Assembly (NCBI RefSeq): GCF_026344135.1
Contig: NZ_JAPKNA010000001.1
Location: forward strand, 1,054,001 to 1,118,000
Source: Alcaligenes parafaecalis
GTDB taxonomy: Bacteria; Pseudomonadota; Gammaproteobacteria; Burkholderiales; Burkholderiaceae_B
Direction of reading: 5' to 3'
Length of the DNA stretch: 64,000 nucleotides
Both the position numbers and the translations under genes were made by a program. The notes beneath the pieces are model-generated. The model did no database searches. It saw only the letters and a program-made list of their open reading frames with translations, and was not told where the DNA came from. Position 1 is the first letter of the stretch. Each line of letters starts with the position of its first letter. Below, piece after piece: positions 35,617 through 44,098 of this stretch.

Positions 35617-36543
35617 TCAAGAACCCACGTAAACACTCAGCTCTGCCGCCAAATGCTCAAAAAGTGTATATATACGCGGCGTCTTGCGCTGATCCTCGTG
35701 CATGACCAGCCAGACCTCGTAGCTCCATCCCACTGAATCAGCCAAAACAGGCAGGCATTGTGGCTCCAGACAAGCCAGCGGCAAATGGCAAGCACCAATA
35801 CCAAATCCTGCCTTCATCGCCATGAACTGCGCCACATCACTATCGCAACGAAAAGAGAAACTTTCTCTTGCAAGCCCATGCTCACTCAGCCCGGGATGCG
35901 CCAAGGCACGCAGCTCCTTGTCGACTCCAATCAGTGGATGATCTGCCAAGGCTTCCACACAAGCAGGTTGCCCATGCTTGCGCACATAGTCCACATGCGC
36001 AAACAGGCCCACACGCACATTTCCAATATGACGCGCCACTAACGCAGCCTGGCTGGGTCGCTGCATACGAATCGCAATATCCGCATCACGCTGCAGCAAA
36101 TCTTCATTACGGTTGGAAAGCGACAACTCAATCGCCACCTGTGGGTACACCTCCCGAAAGGCTGACAACATAGGCGGCAGGACCAAAGTCCCCATCATCT
36201 CGCTTGCCGCAACACGCACCGTACCAGAGACCTCCCCTTGCGAAGCCGATGCTGTGCGCAGTAATTGCTCCGCAGCACTGGCCATCACCTCCGCTTGCGG
36301 AATTAATGATTGCGCCAAGTCAGTCGGATTGAGCCCATGACGAGAACGAGTAAACAAGGCAGTCCCCAAACCTGCCTCCAACTGCTGGATATGACGACCC
36401 ACACTGGGTTGAGTCAATCCCAAGGCTCTTGCTGCCCCTGACAAGCTGCCCGTGTGAACAACCGCCAAAAAACTGCGCCACAACTCCCAGCCCAAGGCCG
36501 CAGAAGTTGAAGGAGAAAGAGCAGACGAGTGAGGTGTCTTCAT
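35617..36543 (-). CDS. LysR-family transcriptional regulator
   Basis: A 308-residue LysR regulator. The N-terminal helix-turn-helix lies at about 33-55 (GSLSGAARALGLTQPSVGRHIQQLE). A periplasmic-binding-like effector domain follows from about residue 105. It is divergent from the SRPBCC protein gene with a 91-bp shared region that contains an A/T-rich TTAG repeat stretch, so it may regulate that gene. The inducer is unknown. Confidence 0.88.
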   Translation of the reverse strand: MKTPHSSALSPSTSAALGWELWRSFLAVVHTGSLSGAARALGLTQPSVGRHIQQLEAGLGTALFTRSRHGLNPTDLAQSLIPQAEVMASAAEQLLRTASASQGEVSGTVRVAASEMMGTLVLPPMLSAFREVYPQVAIELSLSNRNEDLLQRDADIAIRMQRPSQAALVARHIGNVRVGLFAHVDYVRKHGQPACVEALADHPLIGVDKELRALAHPGLSEHGLARESFSFRCDSDVAQFMAMKAGFGIGACHLPLACLEPQCLPVLADSVGWSYEVWLVMHEDQRKTPRIYTLFEHLAAELSVYVGS

Positions 36544-36634
36544 CGTTTTTCGTATAGCTAATCAAAGACTTTGAGCAATGTTGATTCTACGAGATCTTTT
36601 TTAGAATGAATCAACCACAACAAAGACCCAAACC

Positions 36635-37132
36635 ATGACCCATACCTTACTGATCAGCACCTGTTTATCTGCTCTTGGAATCCTGTGCGCATTGCGCTGG
36701 CCACCTCAGGCCACCTTGAACACCCACATTGATATTGACGCCACACCCGAGCAAATCTGGGAACGATTGGGGCAGCCTGAAAGTTACGCAAACTGGAACC
36801 CATTCATCATCTCCATGCAAGGGCGCTTGGCTGTCGGTGAACAACTGGTCAATGTGATGCAATCATCTGGGAAAAAGCCAATTACCTTCAAACCCAAAGT
36901 CCTGACAGTCAAGACTCCCTACGAACTGCGATGGCACGGTCGGCTGTTGATACCTGGATTGTTTGATGGGGAGCACTACTTTGAGCTACGCCGTCATGGG
37001 AACGGTACGCGGCTTCATCACGGGGAGAACTTCAGTGGGGTGCTGCTGTGGGTGATGGATGTGGAAACCTTCAGAGCCGACTTTGAGCGGATGAATGAGG
37101 CATTGAAGGTGGTTAGTGAGGCGGGGGGATGA
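36635..37132 (+). CDS. SRPBCC-fold (polyketide cyclase/START-like) protein with N-terminal anchor
   Basis: A 165-residue protein. An N-terminal hydrophobic stretch (about 5-23) precedes a START-like lipid or ligand-binding domain: IDIDATPEQIWERLGQPESYANWNPFI near 32-58, then GKKPITFKPKV and an ending helix FERMNEALKVVSEAG. The fold binds hydrophobic ligands in a cavity. The partner or substrate cannot be told. It is divergent from a LysR gene. Confidence 0.78.
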   Translation: MTHTLLISTCLSALGILCALRWPPQATLNTHIDIDATPEQIWERLGQPESYANWNPFIISMQGRLAVGEQLVNVMQSSGKKPITFKPKVLTVKTPYELRWHGRLLIPGLFDGEHYFELRRHGNGTRLHHGENFSGVLLWVMDVETFRADFERMNEALKVVSEAGG

Positions 37133-37447
37133 GTGTTCTGAAGCAGTCGACTAATCAACAAGATCTTCCACAACCAGTCCGAACCAGGTCACTTGGGCAG
37201 CAAGTCATTCGGGGCATCACCATCACTATGGCAATGCGATTCAAACCCGGGGTGAACAATCCGTATGCTTGCCGTTCACCTTGACCTGCTTACCAGCACT
37301 TACATTTCCTCAGCAGCCTAATCTGGAAAAACTATCACCGTACAGCTTGTAGCAGAGCGGATTTGAGTTGATCCAAAACACAAACCAAACAGGCACAAAA
37401 AAAGCACTTAGTTTTACCTAAGTGCTTGATTCGACTAGCAAAAGAAA
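37133..37447. other. Intergenic region between SRPBCC gene and tRNA-Val
   Basis: No gene is supported here. The right part holds the tRNA-Val terminator (37397-37427). The remainder (37133-37390) shows no motif I can support. Confidence 0.5.
37397..37427 (-). terminator. Terminator of tRNA-Val
   Basis: A 10-bp stem (AAGCACTTAG and complement) with a 6-base loop is followed on the minus strand by a run of T. It lies about 20 bases after the tRNA 3' end. Confidence 0.88.
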
Positions 37448-37523
37448 TGGTGGGTGCTGAGGGGTTCGAACCCCCGACCTACGCCTTGTAAGGGCGCCGC
37501 TCTACCAGCTGAGCTAAGCACCC
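37448..37523 (-). tRNA. tRNA-Val (anticodon TAC)
   Basis: 76 nt with encoded CCA. The acceptor stem GGGTGCT pairs with AGCACCC. The anticodon loop CTTACAA gives anticodon TAC, so the tRNA reads GUA and related valine codons. The T-arm GGGGGTTCGAACCCC is intact. A terminator follows. Confidence 0.97.
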
Positions 37524-37614
37524 ATTTCAGTGATGCTGTTCTTCTTGTGAAGAAAAAGAATTATAGGACCAAAGAATTCTTTTGGCAAGTCTTTTGCCTA
37601 AATTAATTTAAAAA

Positions 37615-37887
37615 TTAATTCACGGCGTCTTTCAGAGCCTTACCGGGACGGAACTTAGGCACGTTTGCGCCTTCGATCTCGATAGTTTCACCGGTACGTG
37701 GGTTACGACCCGAACGGGCAGCGCGTTCCGACACAGCGAAGGTGCCAAAACCAACCAGAGTAACCGTATCTTTTTCTTTCAGCGTGGTGGTCACGGCATC
37801 GATAAACGCATCCAGTGCACGACCAGCGTCAGCTTTGGACAGATCGGCTTTGGTGGAAATGAATTCGATAAGCTCGGTTTTATTCAT
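37615..37887 (-). CDS. hupB: DNA-binding protein HU
   Basis: A 90-residue HU nucleoid protein of standard length. MNKTELIEFISTKADLSKADA is the dimerising N-terminus. GFGTFAVSERAARSGRNPRTGE is the beta-arm region, and the end KFRPGKALKDAVN is typical. The start at 37887 has AGGGG 10 bases upstream; a longer open frame (to 38013) would add residues absent from HU proteins. It bends and compacts DNA. An upstream non-coding stretch of several hundred bases probably holds its promoters. Confidence 0.95.
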   Translation of the reverse strand: MNKTELIEFISTKADLSKADAGRALDAFIDAVTTTLKEKDTVTLVGFGTFAVSERAARSGRNPRTGETIEIEGANVPKFRPGKALKDAVN

Positions 37888-38458
37888 TGAGAAAATACCC
37901 CTGAAAATTATTTTACGGGCCCCCAGCGGGAACCAGTTTGTGGCGGTCAGACTTAATAGTGACAAGCGACAGTACATCCAAGCACTACCGTCTGTCATTG
38001 CAACCAGGCGCACAAGTGCCCCGGTTGGCTACCGCGTATTAAGCCTTCGTTTAATACCCGTGTCAAGCAAAAAAACCCCTGTAACCCGCATCATTGCTCA
38101 CTGTTGATACAAGTTGCAGGACTTTCCCTAATTTGCATCGAGAAACTTAACAGCCCGTCGCAAATATGTTATTTGGGCCCGGACAAGCACAAAATTAGCT
38201 GGCTGATACTGCGTTTTTGAATGGTTTTTCAAGTACTTGGACAAACACGGCGCTTGCTCATCCTGAGCACATCAACAGAAATTCCCTTACCGGCTCCCGA
38301 CTTAGCGTCGCCAGCGCGCTGCTGAGGGCGAAGGAACGGTCTTTCTGCACCCCTCTCTTGCTCAGCAACCGTGCCCATGCGTGAGCCCCTTCCGCTCCTA
38401 CAATTTTCTGCATTGTTTGACTGTATTTCGGTAGTCATTACCGTCAAGGAGCACAGCG
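37888..38458. other. Intergenic region between hupB and the nir operon
   Basis: 571 bp without a supportable gene. It must hold the hupB promoter (minus) and the nirE promoter (plus). I looked for an FNR/Dnr box (TTGAT-N4-ATCAA) and found none with fewer than three mismatches. A small GGTA/TACC inverted repeat lies 20 to 30 bases before nirE. Confidence 0.5.
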
Positions 38459-39241
38459 ATGCACGGCAAGGTTTATTTGGTCGGAGCGGGTCCTGGCGAC
38501 CCCGAACTTCTCACACTACGCGCGTTATATCTACTGCAACATGCGGACGCTGTGGTCTATGACCGTCTGGTCAGCCCCGCCATCATGGGCTGCATCAACC
38601 CCGATGCCACCCTGCACGATGTCGGCAAGGTCTCCGCCTGCAAACCCAGCATGCAGGACGATATCAACGATCTGCTCTTGTCTCTTAGCAGAACGCATCA
38701 GCATGTGGTCCGCTTAAAAGGGGGTGACCCATTCATCTTTGGACGCGGGGGCGAAGAACAGGAGTATCTGCATCAACATGGCGCTCAAGTAGAGGTGGTT
38801 CCCGGCATTACCGCTGCCACGGGTTGCGCGGCTGCTTTAGGGATTCCTTTGACGCATCGTGGACTGGCCAGCAGTGTGCGCTTTATTACCGGGCATCTAC
38901 GGGACAATCAAGGCCTGGAACTGAATTGGGCTTCCTTGTCTGACCCTTCCTGTACGCTGGTGTTCTATATGGCGATGGCCAATTGCGGCCATATTGCCCA
39001 GTCCCTGATCCAGCACGGACGCAGCCCTCATACACCTATCGCATTAGCACAGGACGCTACGCTGGGCAGCCAGCGCTGGGGCTTGGGCACCCTGGAAACC
39101 CTGCCACAACTCGCGCAGACCTTCAGCCCACCCGCCTTGTTGATCATCGGGCAGGTTGTACAACTGCATCCCGACTATCCCAAACCCATCACCAAGGAGC
39201 TGGATGCGCTTACCTCCGAGCCCTCCTGCGTACTGATGTGA
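38459..39241 (+). CDS. nirE: Uroporphyrinogen-III C-methyltransferase for heme d1 synthesis
   Basis: A 260-residue SUMT. It adds two methyl groups from SAM to uroporphyrinogen III to give precorrin-2, the first step towards siroheme and heme d1. It carries VGAGPGDPELLTLRALYLLQHAD near residue 6, DRLVSP, the conserved LKGGDPFIFGRGGEE near 85 and VVPGITAATGCAA near 105. AAGGAG precedes the ATG by 7 bases. It heads the heme d1 operon and overlaps nirC, which favours the NirE role over a general CobA/CysG role. Confidence 0.93.
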   Translation: MHGKVYLVGAGPGDPELLTLRALYLLQHADAVVYDRLVSPAIMGCINPDATLHDVGKVSACKPSMQDDINDLLLSLSRTHQHVVRLKGGDPFIFGRGGEEQEYLHQHGAQVEVVPGITAATGCAAALGIPLTHRGLASSVRFITGHLRDNQGLELNWASLSDPSCTLVFYMAMANCGHIAQSLIQHGRSPHTPIALAQDATLGSQRWGLGTLETLPQLAQTFSPPALLIIGQVVQLHPDYPKPITKELDALTSEPSCVLM

Positions 39242-39639
39242 ATGGGGTGCTCCTTCCTATCCAACACGGCAACAGGCGCTCAGTAGGCAGACGCTTGCTG
39301 GTCTTGTTTACAACCCTCCTGATTGCCGTATTCATAGCCTTGTCCGTATCGCATGAAGTGGGGGCAAGTGAGGCAACTCCAACTCTGAAGCGGCAAGCAT
39401 CTTTACTGACATTGCTCCATCAAGAATGTGGGTCATGCCATGGACTAAGCCTCAAAGGAGGTCTGGGCCCGGCCTTGACGTCCGACGCACTACAAGGCCA
39501 AACCGCAGAGCAAATCGCCTTGACGATTATGCAGGGTCGCCCAGGGACGGCCATGCCTGCCTGGAGCCGTTTTCTGCAAGCCCAGGAAAGCCAATGGCTG
39601 GCTGATTTTCTTCTTCATAATCGGGATGCTGCACCATGA
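39238..39639 (+). CDS. nirC: Small c-type cytochrome (NirC-like)
   Basis: A periplasmic cytochrome c of about 133 residues. A basic N-terminus and hydrophobic segment (about 19-37) act as signal or anchor. Heme is bound by CGSCHG (Cys64, Cys67, His68), and the sixth ligand is probably a Met in GRPGTAMPAW. NirC can donate electrons to nitrite reductase or take part in heme d1 maturation. The start is inferred: GTG at 39238 shares ATGTGA with the nirE stop; another GTG at 39247 is possible. Confidence 0.82.
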   Translation: MNGVLLPIQHGNRRSVGRRLLVLFTTLLIAVFIALSVSHEVGASEATPTLKRQASLLTLLHQECGSCHGLSLKGGLGPALTSDALQGQTAEQIALTIMQGRPGTAMPAWSRFLQAQESQWLADFLLHNRDAAP

Positions 39640-40796
39640 AAGCACTCATCACTCTTGGTTTGGTCGCCGCCTTAAGCGCTTGCGCCAACCCACTGCGCGG
39701 CACACAGGATTTAGGCTTGATTGTGGAGCGCGCCAGCGGCAGTGTGGCCTTGGTGGAAACCAGTCATCGTAGCCAGTTAGCGCGTATTGATGGCCTGGGC
39801 GATCTCTCCCATGCTCATATCACCTACTCACGTGACGGACGCTACGGCTATGTCTTCGGGCGCGATGGCGGCCTTAGCAAGGTAGACCTGCTCAAACAGG
39901 TTTTAGTACGTCGCATTATTCAATCCGGGAATGCTATCGGCGGGGCTATCTCGCAAGATGGCAAGCTGATTGTGGTGCAGAACTATGAGCCCGGCGGCAT
40001 CAAGGTTTTTAATGCGGACACTCTGGATTTAATCAGCGAAGTTCCGTCGTACTACGCTCCAGAAAAACGTGCCAAGGTAGTCGGTTTGGCGGATCTGCCG
40101 AACCAGCAATTTGCCTACTCCTTGTTCGAGGCAGGCGAAATCTGGTTAACGGATTTATCTGACCCGCTACAGCCCAAAACCCGGCGCTTTGCAGCAGGCC
40201 GCCAACCCTACGATGCCATGGTCACACCCGATGGGCGCTACTACATTGCCGGGCTGTTTGGCGAAGATGCCTTGGCCATGCTGGATTTGTGGAACCCCGA
40301 AAATGGGGTCAAGAAAACCCTGCAAGGCTATGGACGTGGTGAAACCGCCCTACCCGTCTACAAAATGCCGCATCTGCGCGGTTGGTCCCAGGCAGGCCAA
40401 GATCTGTTTCTGCCCGCTATTGGACGCCATGAAGTCCTGGTTGCCAGTACCTTGGACTGGCAAGAAAAAGCCCGTATCCCGGTTCAAGGCCAACCCGTTT
40501 TTGTGATGGCTCAGCCGGATAGCCGTCAGGTCTGGGTGAACTTCGCCTTTCCAGACAACGACAAGGTGCAAATCATTGACGTTGCCACCTTGCAGGTCAT
40601 CCAGACCCTGGCCGTTGGCAAGGCGGTTCTACATATGGAATTCACCCCACGAGGTGAGGCTGTCTGGATTTCGGCGCGAGACGACAACCGTGTCAGCGTG
40701 TATGACACCCGTACTTTCAAGCGTCTGGAAAGCATAGAAATTCAGCAGCCCAGTGGTGTGTTCTTTACTCATCGGAGCGGTCGCATTGGTTTCTGA
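39636..40796 (+). CDS. nirF: NirF, heme d1 biosynthesis protein (lipoprotein)
   Basis: A 386-residue beta-propeller protein related to the d1 domain of NirS. It acts in the late steps of heme d1 synthesis in the periplasm. The N-terminus is a lipoprotein signal (LSAC lipobox, Cys16). Repeating propeller strands contain YSRDGRYGYVFGRDGG, TPDGRYYIAGLFGEDA and TPRGEAVWISARDDN. The ATG overlaps the nirC stop by 4 bases. Confidence 0.92.
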   Translation: MKALITLGLVAALSACANPLRGTQDLGLIVERASGSVALVETSHRSQLARIDGLGDLSHAHITYSRDGRYGYVFGRDGGLSKVDLLKQVLVRRIIQSGNAIGGAISQDGKLIVVQNYEPGGIKVFNADTLDLISEVPSYYAPEKRAKVVGLADLPNQQFAYSLFEAGEIWLTDLSDPLQPKTRRFAAGRQPYDAMVTPDGRYYIAGLFGEDALAMLDLWNPENGVKKTLQGYGRGETALPVYKMPHLRGWSQAGQDLFLPAIGRHEVLVASTLDWQEKARIPVQGQPVFVMAQPDSRQVWVNFAFPDNDKVQIIDVATLQVIQTLAVGKAVLHMEFTPRGEAVWISARDDNRVSVYDTRTFKRLESIEIQQPSGVFFTHRSGRIGF

Positions 40797-41775
40797 TCTC
40801 TCCCCTTCCGCCTTTCAATTGCTCAATGCCTGGCAACACGGCTTCCCCTTGGAGCCCCGCCCTTTTCGCAAACTGGGTTTACTGCTGGGGCTAAGCGAAC
40901 AGACCGTGCTGGACTACCTCCAAGGCTGGCAAGCTGAAGGCATCATCAGCCGTATCGGTCCAGTACTGAATCCCGCCTGTATGAGCAGCACCTTGGTTGG
41001 CATGCACGTTCCGACGTCAGATCTTGCCGCGGTTGCAGACTGGATCAGCGCCCTGCCCGCCGTGAACCACAACTACGAGCGCGAACATGCCATCAATCTG
41101 TGGTTTGTGCTGACCTGTGCGACTGCTCAAGAACGGCAAGCAACGCTAGAACACATTGCGCGGCATACCGGACTGCTCCCCCTGTCTTTACCTATGCTCA
41201 GGGCCTATCACATCGACCTGGGATTCAGCTTGGTGAAGCATGCCAAGCTAGTCACCAGCCCCCTGGCAAGCAGCGACACACTACCTGTTAGCGGCAGTCC
41301 AGAGCGCAAGCTACTAGAGTGCGCCCTGCAAGGCTTGGAGATTCATGCTGAACCATTCAAGCGCCTGGCAGAGCAAACCCACCTGGACGAGAAACAAGTT
41401 CTGCAATACATCCAGAAATTTCTGGAGCAAGGCCTATTCCGACGCTTTGGGGTAGTTCTGCGTCATCGTGCGCTGGGCTACCAGGCCAACGCCATGTGCG
41501 TCTGGACGATACCCCAGAAGCGCATCGATACCCTGGGCGAACAGATAGCCCAGCAAGCGGGCATCACGCTGTGCTATCAACGCCAGCCCCTCCCACCCCA
41601 CTGGCACCACAATCTGTTCTGCATGATTCACGGCAAAGATCGTCAGAACGTCTTGGCTGACCATGCCGCCCTGAACACCCTTCTGGGAATGGATCAGTTT
41701 CCACATGAGGTGCTGTTTTCCACTCGCTGCTTCAAGCAACGCGGCGCACTGCTTGGTCCTGTTCACCATGACTGA
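40786..41775 (+). CDS. nirDL: Siroheme decarboxylase, fused NirDL type
   Basis: A protein of about 329 residues with two Lrp/AsnC-like modules in tandem (about 1-160 and 175-329). Each has a winged-helix start (PRPFRKLGLLLGLSEQTV and AEPFKRLAEQTHLDEKQV) and an alpha-beta ligand domain. NirD and NirL are separate in some species and fused here. With NirG and NirH it decarboxylates siroheme to 12,18-didecarboxysiroheme. Histidines expected in the active centre occur in NHNYEREH of the first module. The start is probably TTG at 40786, with GGAG 8 bases before it, overlapping the nirF end; upstream GTG codons in the frame have no ribosome site. Confidence 0.88.
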   Translation: MVSDLSPSAFQLLNAWQHGFPLEPRPFRKLGLLLGLSEQTVLDYLQGWQAEGIISRIGPVLNPACMSSTLVGMHVPTSDLAAVADWISALPAVNHNYEREHAINLWFVLTCATAQERQATLEHIARHTGLLPLSLPMLRAYHIDLGFSLVKHAKLVTSPLASSDTLPVSGSPERKLLECALQGLEIHAEPFKRLAEQTHLDEKQVLQYIQKFLEQGLFRRFGVVLRHRALGYQANAMCVWTIPQKRIDTLGEQIAQQAGITLCYQRQPLPPHWHHNLFCMIHGKDRQNVLADHAALNTLLGMDQFPHEVLFSTRCFKQRGALLGPVHHD

Positions 41776-42256
41776 TACCCAACAAACTCCCTCGCGGCCC
41801 ACCCTCATCGAACTGGATAGCATCGACCGCCATATCCTCAATCACTTGCAAGAGGGCTTCCCCATCTGCTCACGCCCGTTTGCGCAACTGGCTCCTATTT
41901 TTAATCTAAGTGAGCACGAGCTGATCACCCGCGTTCATCACTTACGCCAATCCGGGGCGCTAAGCCGCTTTGGCCCCCTCTTCCAGGCCGAGTCCTTGGG
42001 AGGTGCGTACTGTCTGGCGGCCATTGCCGTACCAGAAACGCGTTGGGACAGCACCGTCAAGGCAGTGAACCGGCATCCCGAGGTGGCCCATAACTACCAA
42101 CGTGCTCATACCTTGAATATGTGGTTCGTACTTGCGACGGCCACTCCACAAGAAATTGAGCCTTGCATCGCGGCAATCGAAGCTGAAACAGGTTTACCTG
42201 TCTTCGCTTTTCCTAAAGAGCGGGAGTACGCCCTAAGCCTGAAACTGGAGCTTTGA
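41768..42256 (+). CDS. nirG: Siroheme decarboxylase subunit NirG
   Basis: A 162-residue single Lrp/AsnC-like module. The winged-helix part is RPFAQLAPIFNLSEHELITRVHHLR, and the ligand-domain segment AHNYQRAHTLNMWFVLATAT carries the conserved His-Asn-Tyr pattern. It overlaps nirDL by 8 bases (ATG before the TGA), and nirH starts 1 base after its stop. It is the second component of the NirDLGH decarboxylase. By sequence alone NirG and NirH could be exchanged; the order follows the usual operon. Confidence 0.88.
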   Translation: MTDTQQTPSRPTLIELDSIDRHILNHLQEGFPICSRPFAQLAPIFNLSEHELITRVHHLRQSGALSRFGPLFQAESLGGAYCLAAIAVPETRWDSTVKAVNRHPEVAHNYQRAHTLNMWFVLATATPQEIEPCIAAIEAETGLPVFAFPKEREYALSLKLEL

Positions 42257-42257
42257 A

Positions 42258-42755
42258 ATGGATCACCTGAACCCCGCCTATACCGTCCTGATTCATGCAT
42301 CGCAACAGGGCTTGGCAATAGAAGCACAGCCCTATCTAAAGTTAGCTCAGGAACTGGGCGTATCCGAAGCCTATGTGCTTAAACAGTTTCAAACCATGTT
42401 GGACCAAGGATGCATACGACGCATTGCTGCCGTACCCAATCACTATGCACTGGGCTATGTCGCCAATGGCATGTGTGTCTGGAATATCGCCGACTCCATG
42501 CTGGATACCGTCGGTGAGTGGCTGGGCACCCAGGCCGGAGTCAGCCACTGCTATCGTCGTCCGCGTCGTCTACCTGAGTGGCCGTACAACCTGTTTGCCA
42601 TGTTGCATGGCAAAGACCATGACACCGTACGTGCCCAGGCACGGGCTATCAGCACAGGTATCACGCAGCAATTTCCTGATGTGCTGCACGATCACGACAT
42701 CTTGTTCTCTACGGCCATTCTCAAGAAAACCGGCCTACGTCTACGGAGACCCTAA
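42258..42755 (+). CDS. nirH: Siroheme decarboxylase subunit NirH
   Basis: A 165-residue Lrp/AsnC-like module, similar to the second half of NirDL: QCIRRIAAVPNHYALGY-type strand, VSHCYRRPRRLPEWPYNLFAMLHGKD near 95-120. It completes the four-module siroheme decarboxylase (DL + G + H). The gene ends 2 bases before nirJ. Confidence 0.9.
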   Translation: MDHLNPAYTVLIHASQQGLAIEAQPYLKLAQELGVSEAYVLKQFQTMLDQGCIRRIAAVPNHYALGYVANGMCVWNIADSMLDTVGEWLGTQAGVSHCYRRPRRLPEWPYNLFAMLHGKDHDTVRAQARAISTGITQQFPDVLHDHDILFSTAILKKTGLRLRRP

Positions 42756-42757
42756 GC

Positions 42758-43891
42758 ATGTTTCGTCTATCCCGTTTCGTCGCCGCCCTGCACTCCCCCG
42801 TCACGCCTACCCGTGTCAGCCGCGCACCTGTGGTGATCTGGAATCTGATTCGTCGCTGCAATCTGCATTGCAGCCACTGCTACTCCGCCTCTACCGATAA
42901 GGACTTTCCGGGTGAGCTTAGTTATGAGCAGGTCTGTACCGTTATGGATGACCTGCATCAGTTCGGTGTACGCGCATTAATTCTGTCGGGCGGTGAACCC
43001 TTGCTGCGCCCCGACATTTACGATTTGGCCCGCTATGCCAAAGCGCTGGACATGTATGTCGGACTATCGTCCAACGGCACCTTGATCACTGAACACAATA
43101 TTGATCAGATAGCCGACTGCGGCTTTGACTATGTGGGTATTTCTCTGGATGGTCTACAGGCTCGACACGACCGGATTCGCGGCCAGGAAGGAGCCTACGA
43201 CGCATCCCTGCGCGGCTTGAGACTATGCCGTGAAAAGCAATTAAAAGTGGGTCTGCGCTTTACCCTGACACAAGAAAATGCGATTGATTTAAGTGGCCTG
43301 CTGGCCGTGATGGACAGGGAGCAAATAGACCGTTTTTATCTATCTCATTTGAACTACGCCGGTCGAGGTTTAAGCAACCGTGCCTTGGCCAGCCACCATG
43401 CCGTCACCCGACAGGCTATGGAGCAGCTTTTCACGACCTGTATGGCATATCAAAAAGCAGGCACGCCCAAAGAATTCACATCGGGCAATAACGATGCCGA
43501 TGGTGTTTTCTTTCTGCATTGGGTGCGACGCCACTATCCCGAACAAGCCTCAAAGATCCTGACCCTATTACGCCAATGGGGAGGCAACTCATCCGGCCAA
43601 GGGATTGCCAATATCGACAACCGAGGCAATGTGCACCCCGACACCATGTGGTGGCACTATCGATTGGGAAATGTGCTGCAACGCCCTTTCTCGAAGATTT
43701 GGTCTAACAATCAAGAGCCTTTGCTGGCAGGACTACGTCAACGACCAAGACCGGTGCAGGGACGCTGCGCGAGCTGCGCTTATCTGGATATCTGCAATGG
43801 CAATACACGCACCCGTGCGGAGAAAAGCACAGGCAATGTATGGGCGGAAGATCCTGGCTGCTATCTGAATAATCAGGAAATTACTGCCTGA
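42758..43891 (+). CDS. nirJ: Radical SAM heme d1 biosynthesis protein NirJ
   Basis: A 377-residue radical SAM enzyme that removes propionate side chains from didecarboxysiroheme to set up the d1 oxo groups. The iron-sulfur motif is CNLHCSHC (Cys34, Cys38, Cys41), and LSGGEPLLRPD follows near 77. A SPASM-type C-terminal domain binds a second cluster with CASCAYLDIC and a final Cys in EDPGCYL. Length and order match NirJ. It is the last gene of the operon. Confidence 0.93.
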   Translation: MFRLSRFVAALHSPVTPTRVSRAPVVIWNLIRRCNLHCSHCYSASTDKDFPGELSYEQVCTVMDDLHQFGVRALILSGGEPLLRPDIYDLARYAKALDMYVGLSSNGTLITEHNIDQIADCGFDYVGISLDGLQARHDRIRGQEGAYDASLRGLRLCREKQLKVGLRFTLTQENAIDLSGLLAVMDREQIDRFYLSHLNYAGRGLSNRALASHHAVTRQAMEQLFTTCMAYQKAGTPKEFTSGNNDADGVFFLHWVRRHYPEQASKILTLLRQWGGNSSGQGIANIDNRGNVHPDTMWWHYRLGNVLQRPFSKIWSNNQEPLLAGLRQRPRPVQGRCASCAYLDICNGNTRTRAEKSTGNVWAEDPGCYLNNQEITA

Positions 43892-43951
43892 AACCCCAAC
43901 CCTCAGCCTTCAAGCTCCAACCAAACAGTTAAGTATTCAGAACCGTTACAA

Positions 43952-43984
43952 GCAGGTGCAGGTGCAGGTGCAGGTGCAGGTGCA
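43952..43984. repeat. Short tandem repeat (GCAGGT)5
   Basis: Five perfect 6-bp units plus GCA, in the intergenic region after nirJ. Non-coding; slipped-strand length variation between strains is plausible. Confidence 0.9.
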
Positions 43985-44002
43985 AGCATAAGAGCGAAGA
44001 AG

Positions 44003-44035
44003 CAAAAAAGTGAGGCAAGAAAACCTTGCCTCACT
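44003..44035 (-). terminator. Terminator of the nirS-cytochrome-cysG group
   Basis: An 11-bp perfect stem (AGTGAGGCAAG and complement) with a 5-base loop is followed on the minus strand by six T. It lies about 65 bases after the CysG-like gene end. Confidence 0.85.
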
Positions 44036-44098
44036 CAATCACTTCAACTATCAGCGGATGCTTTAGCCTGCTTTATCTAGCCATTCATCACACGACAC

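Noticed and set aside
38101..38458. FNR/Dnr box upstream of nirE
   Set aside because: The TTGAT- and TTGAA-like stretches found have the wrong spacing or at least three mismatches.
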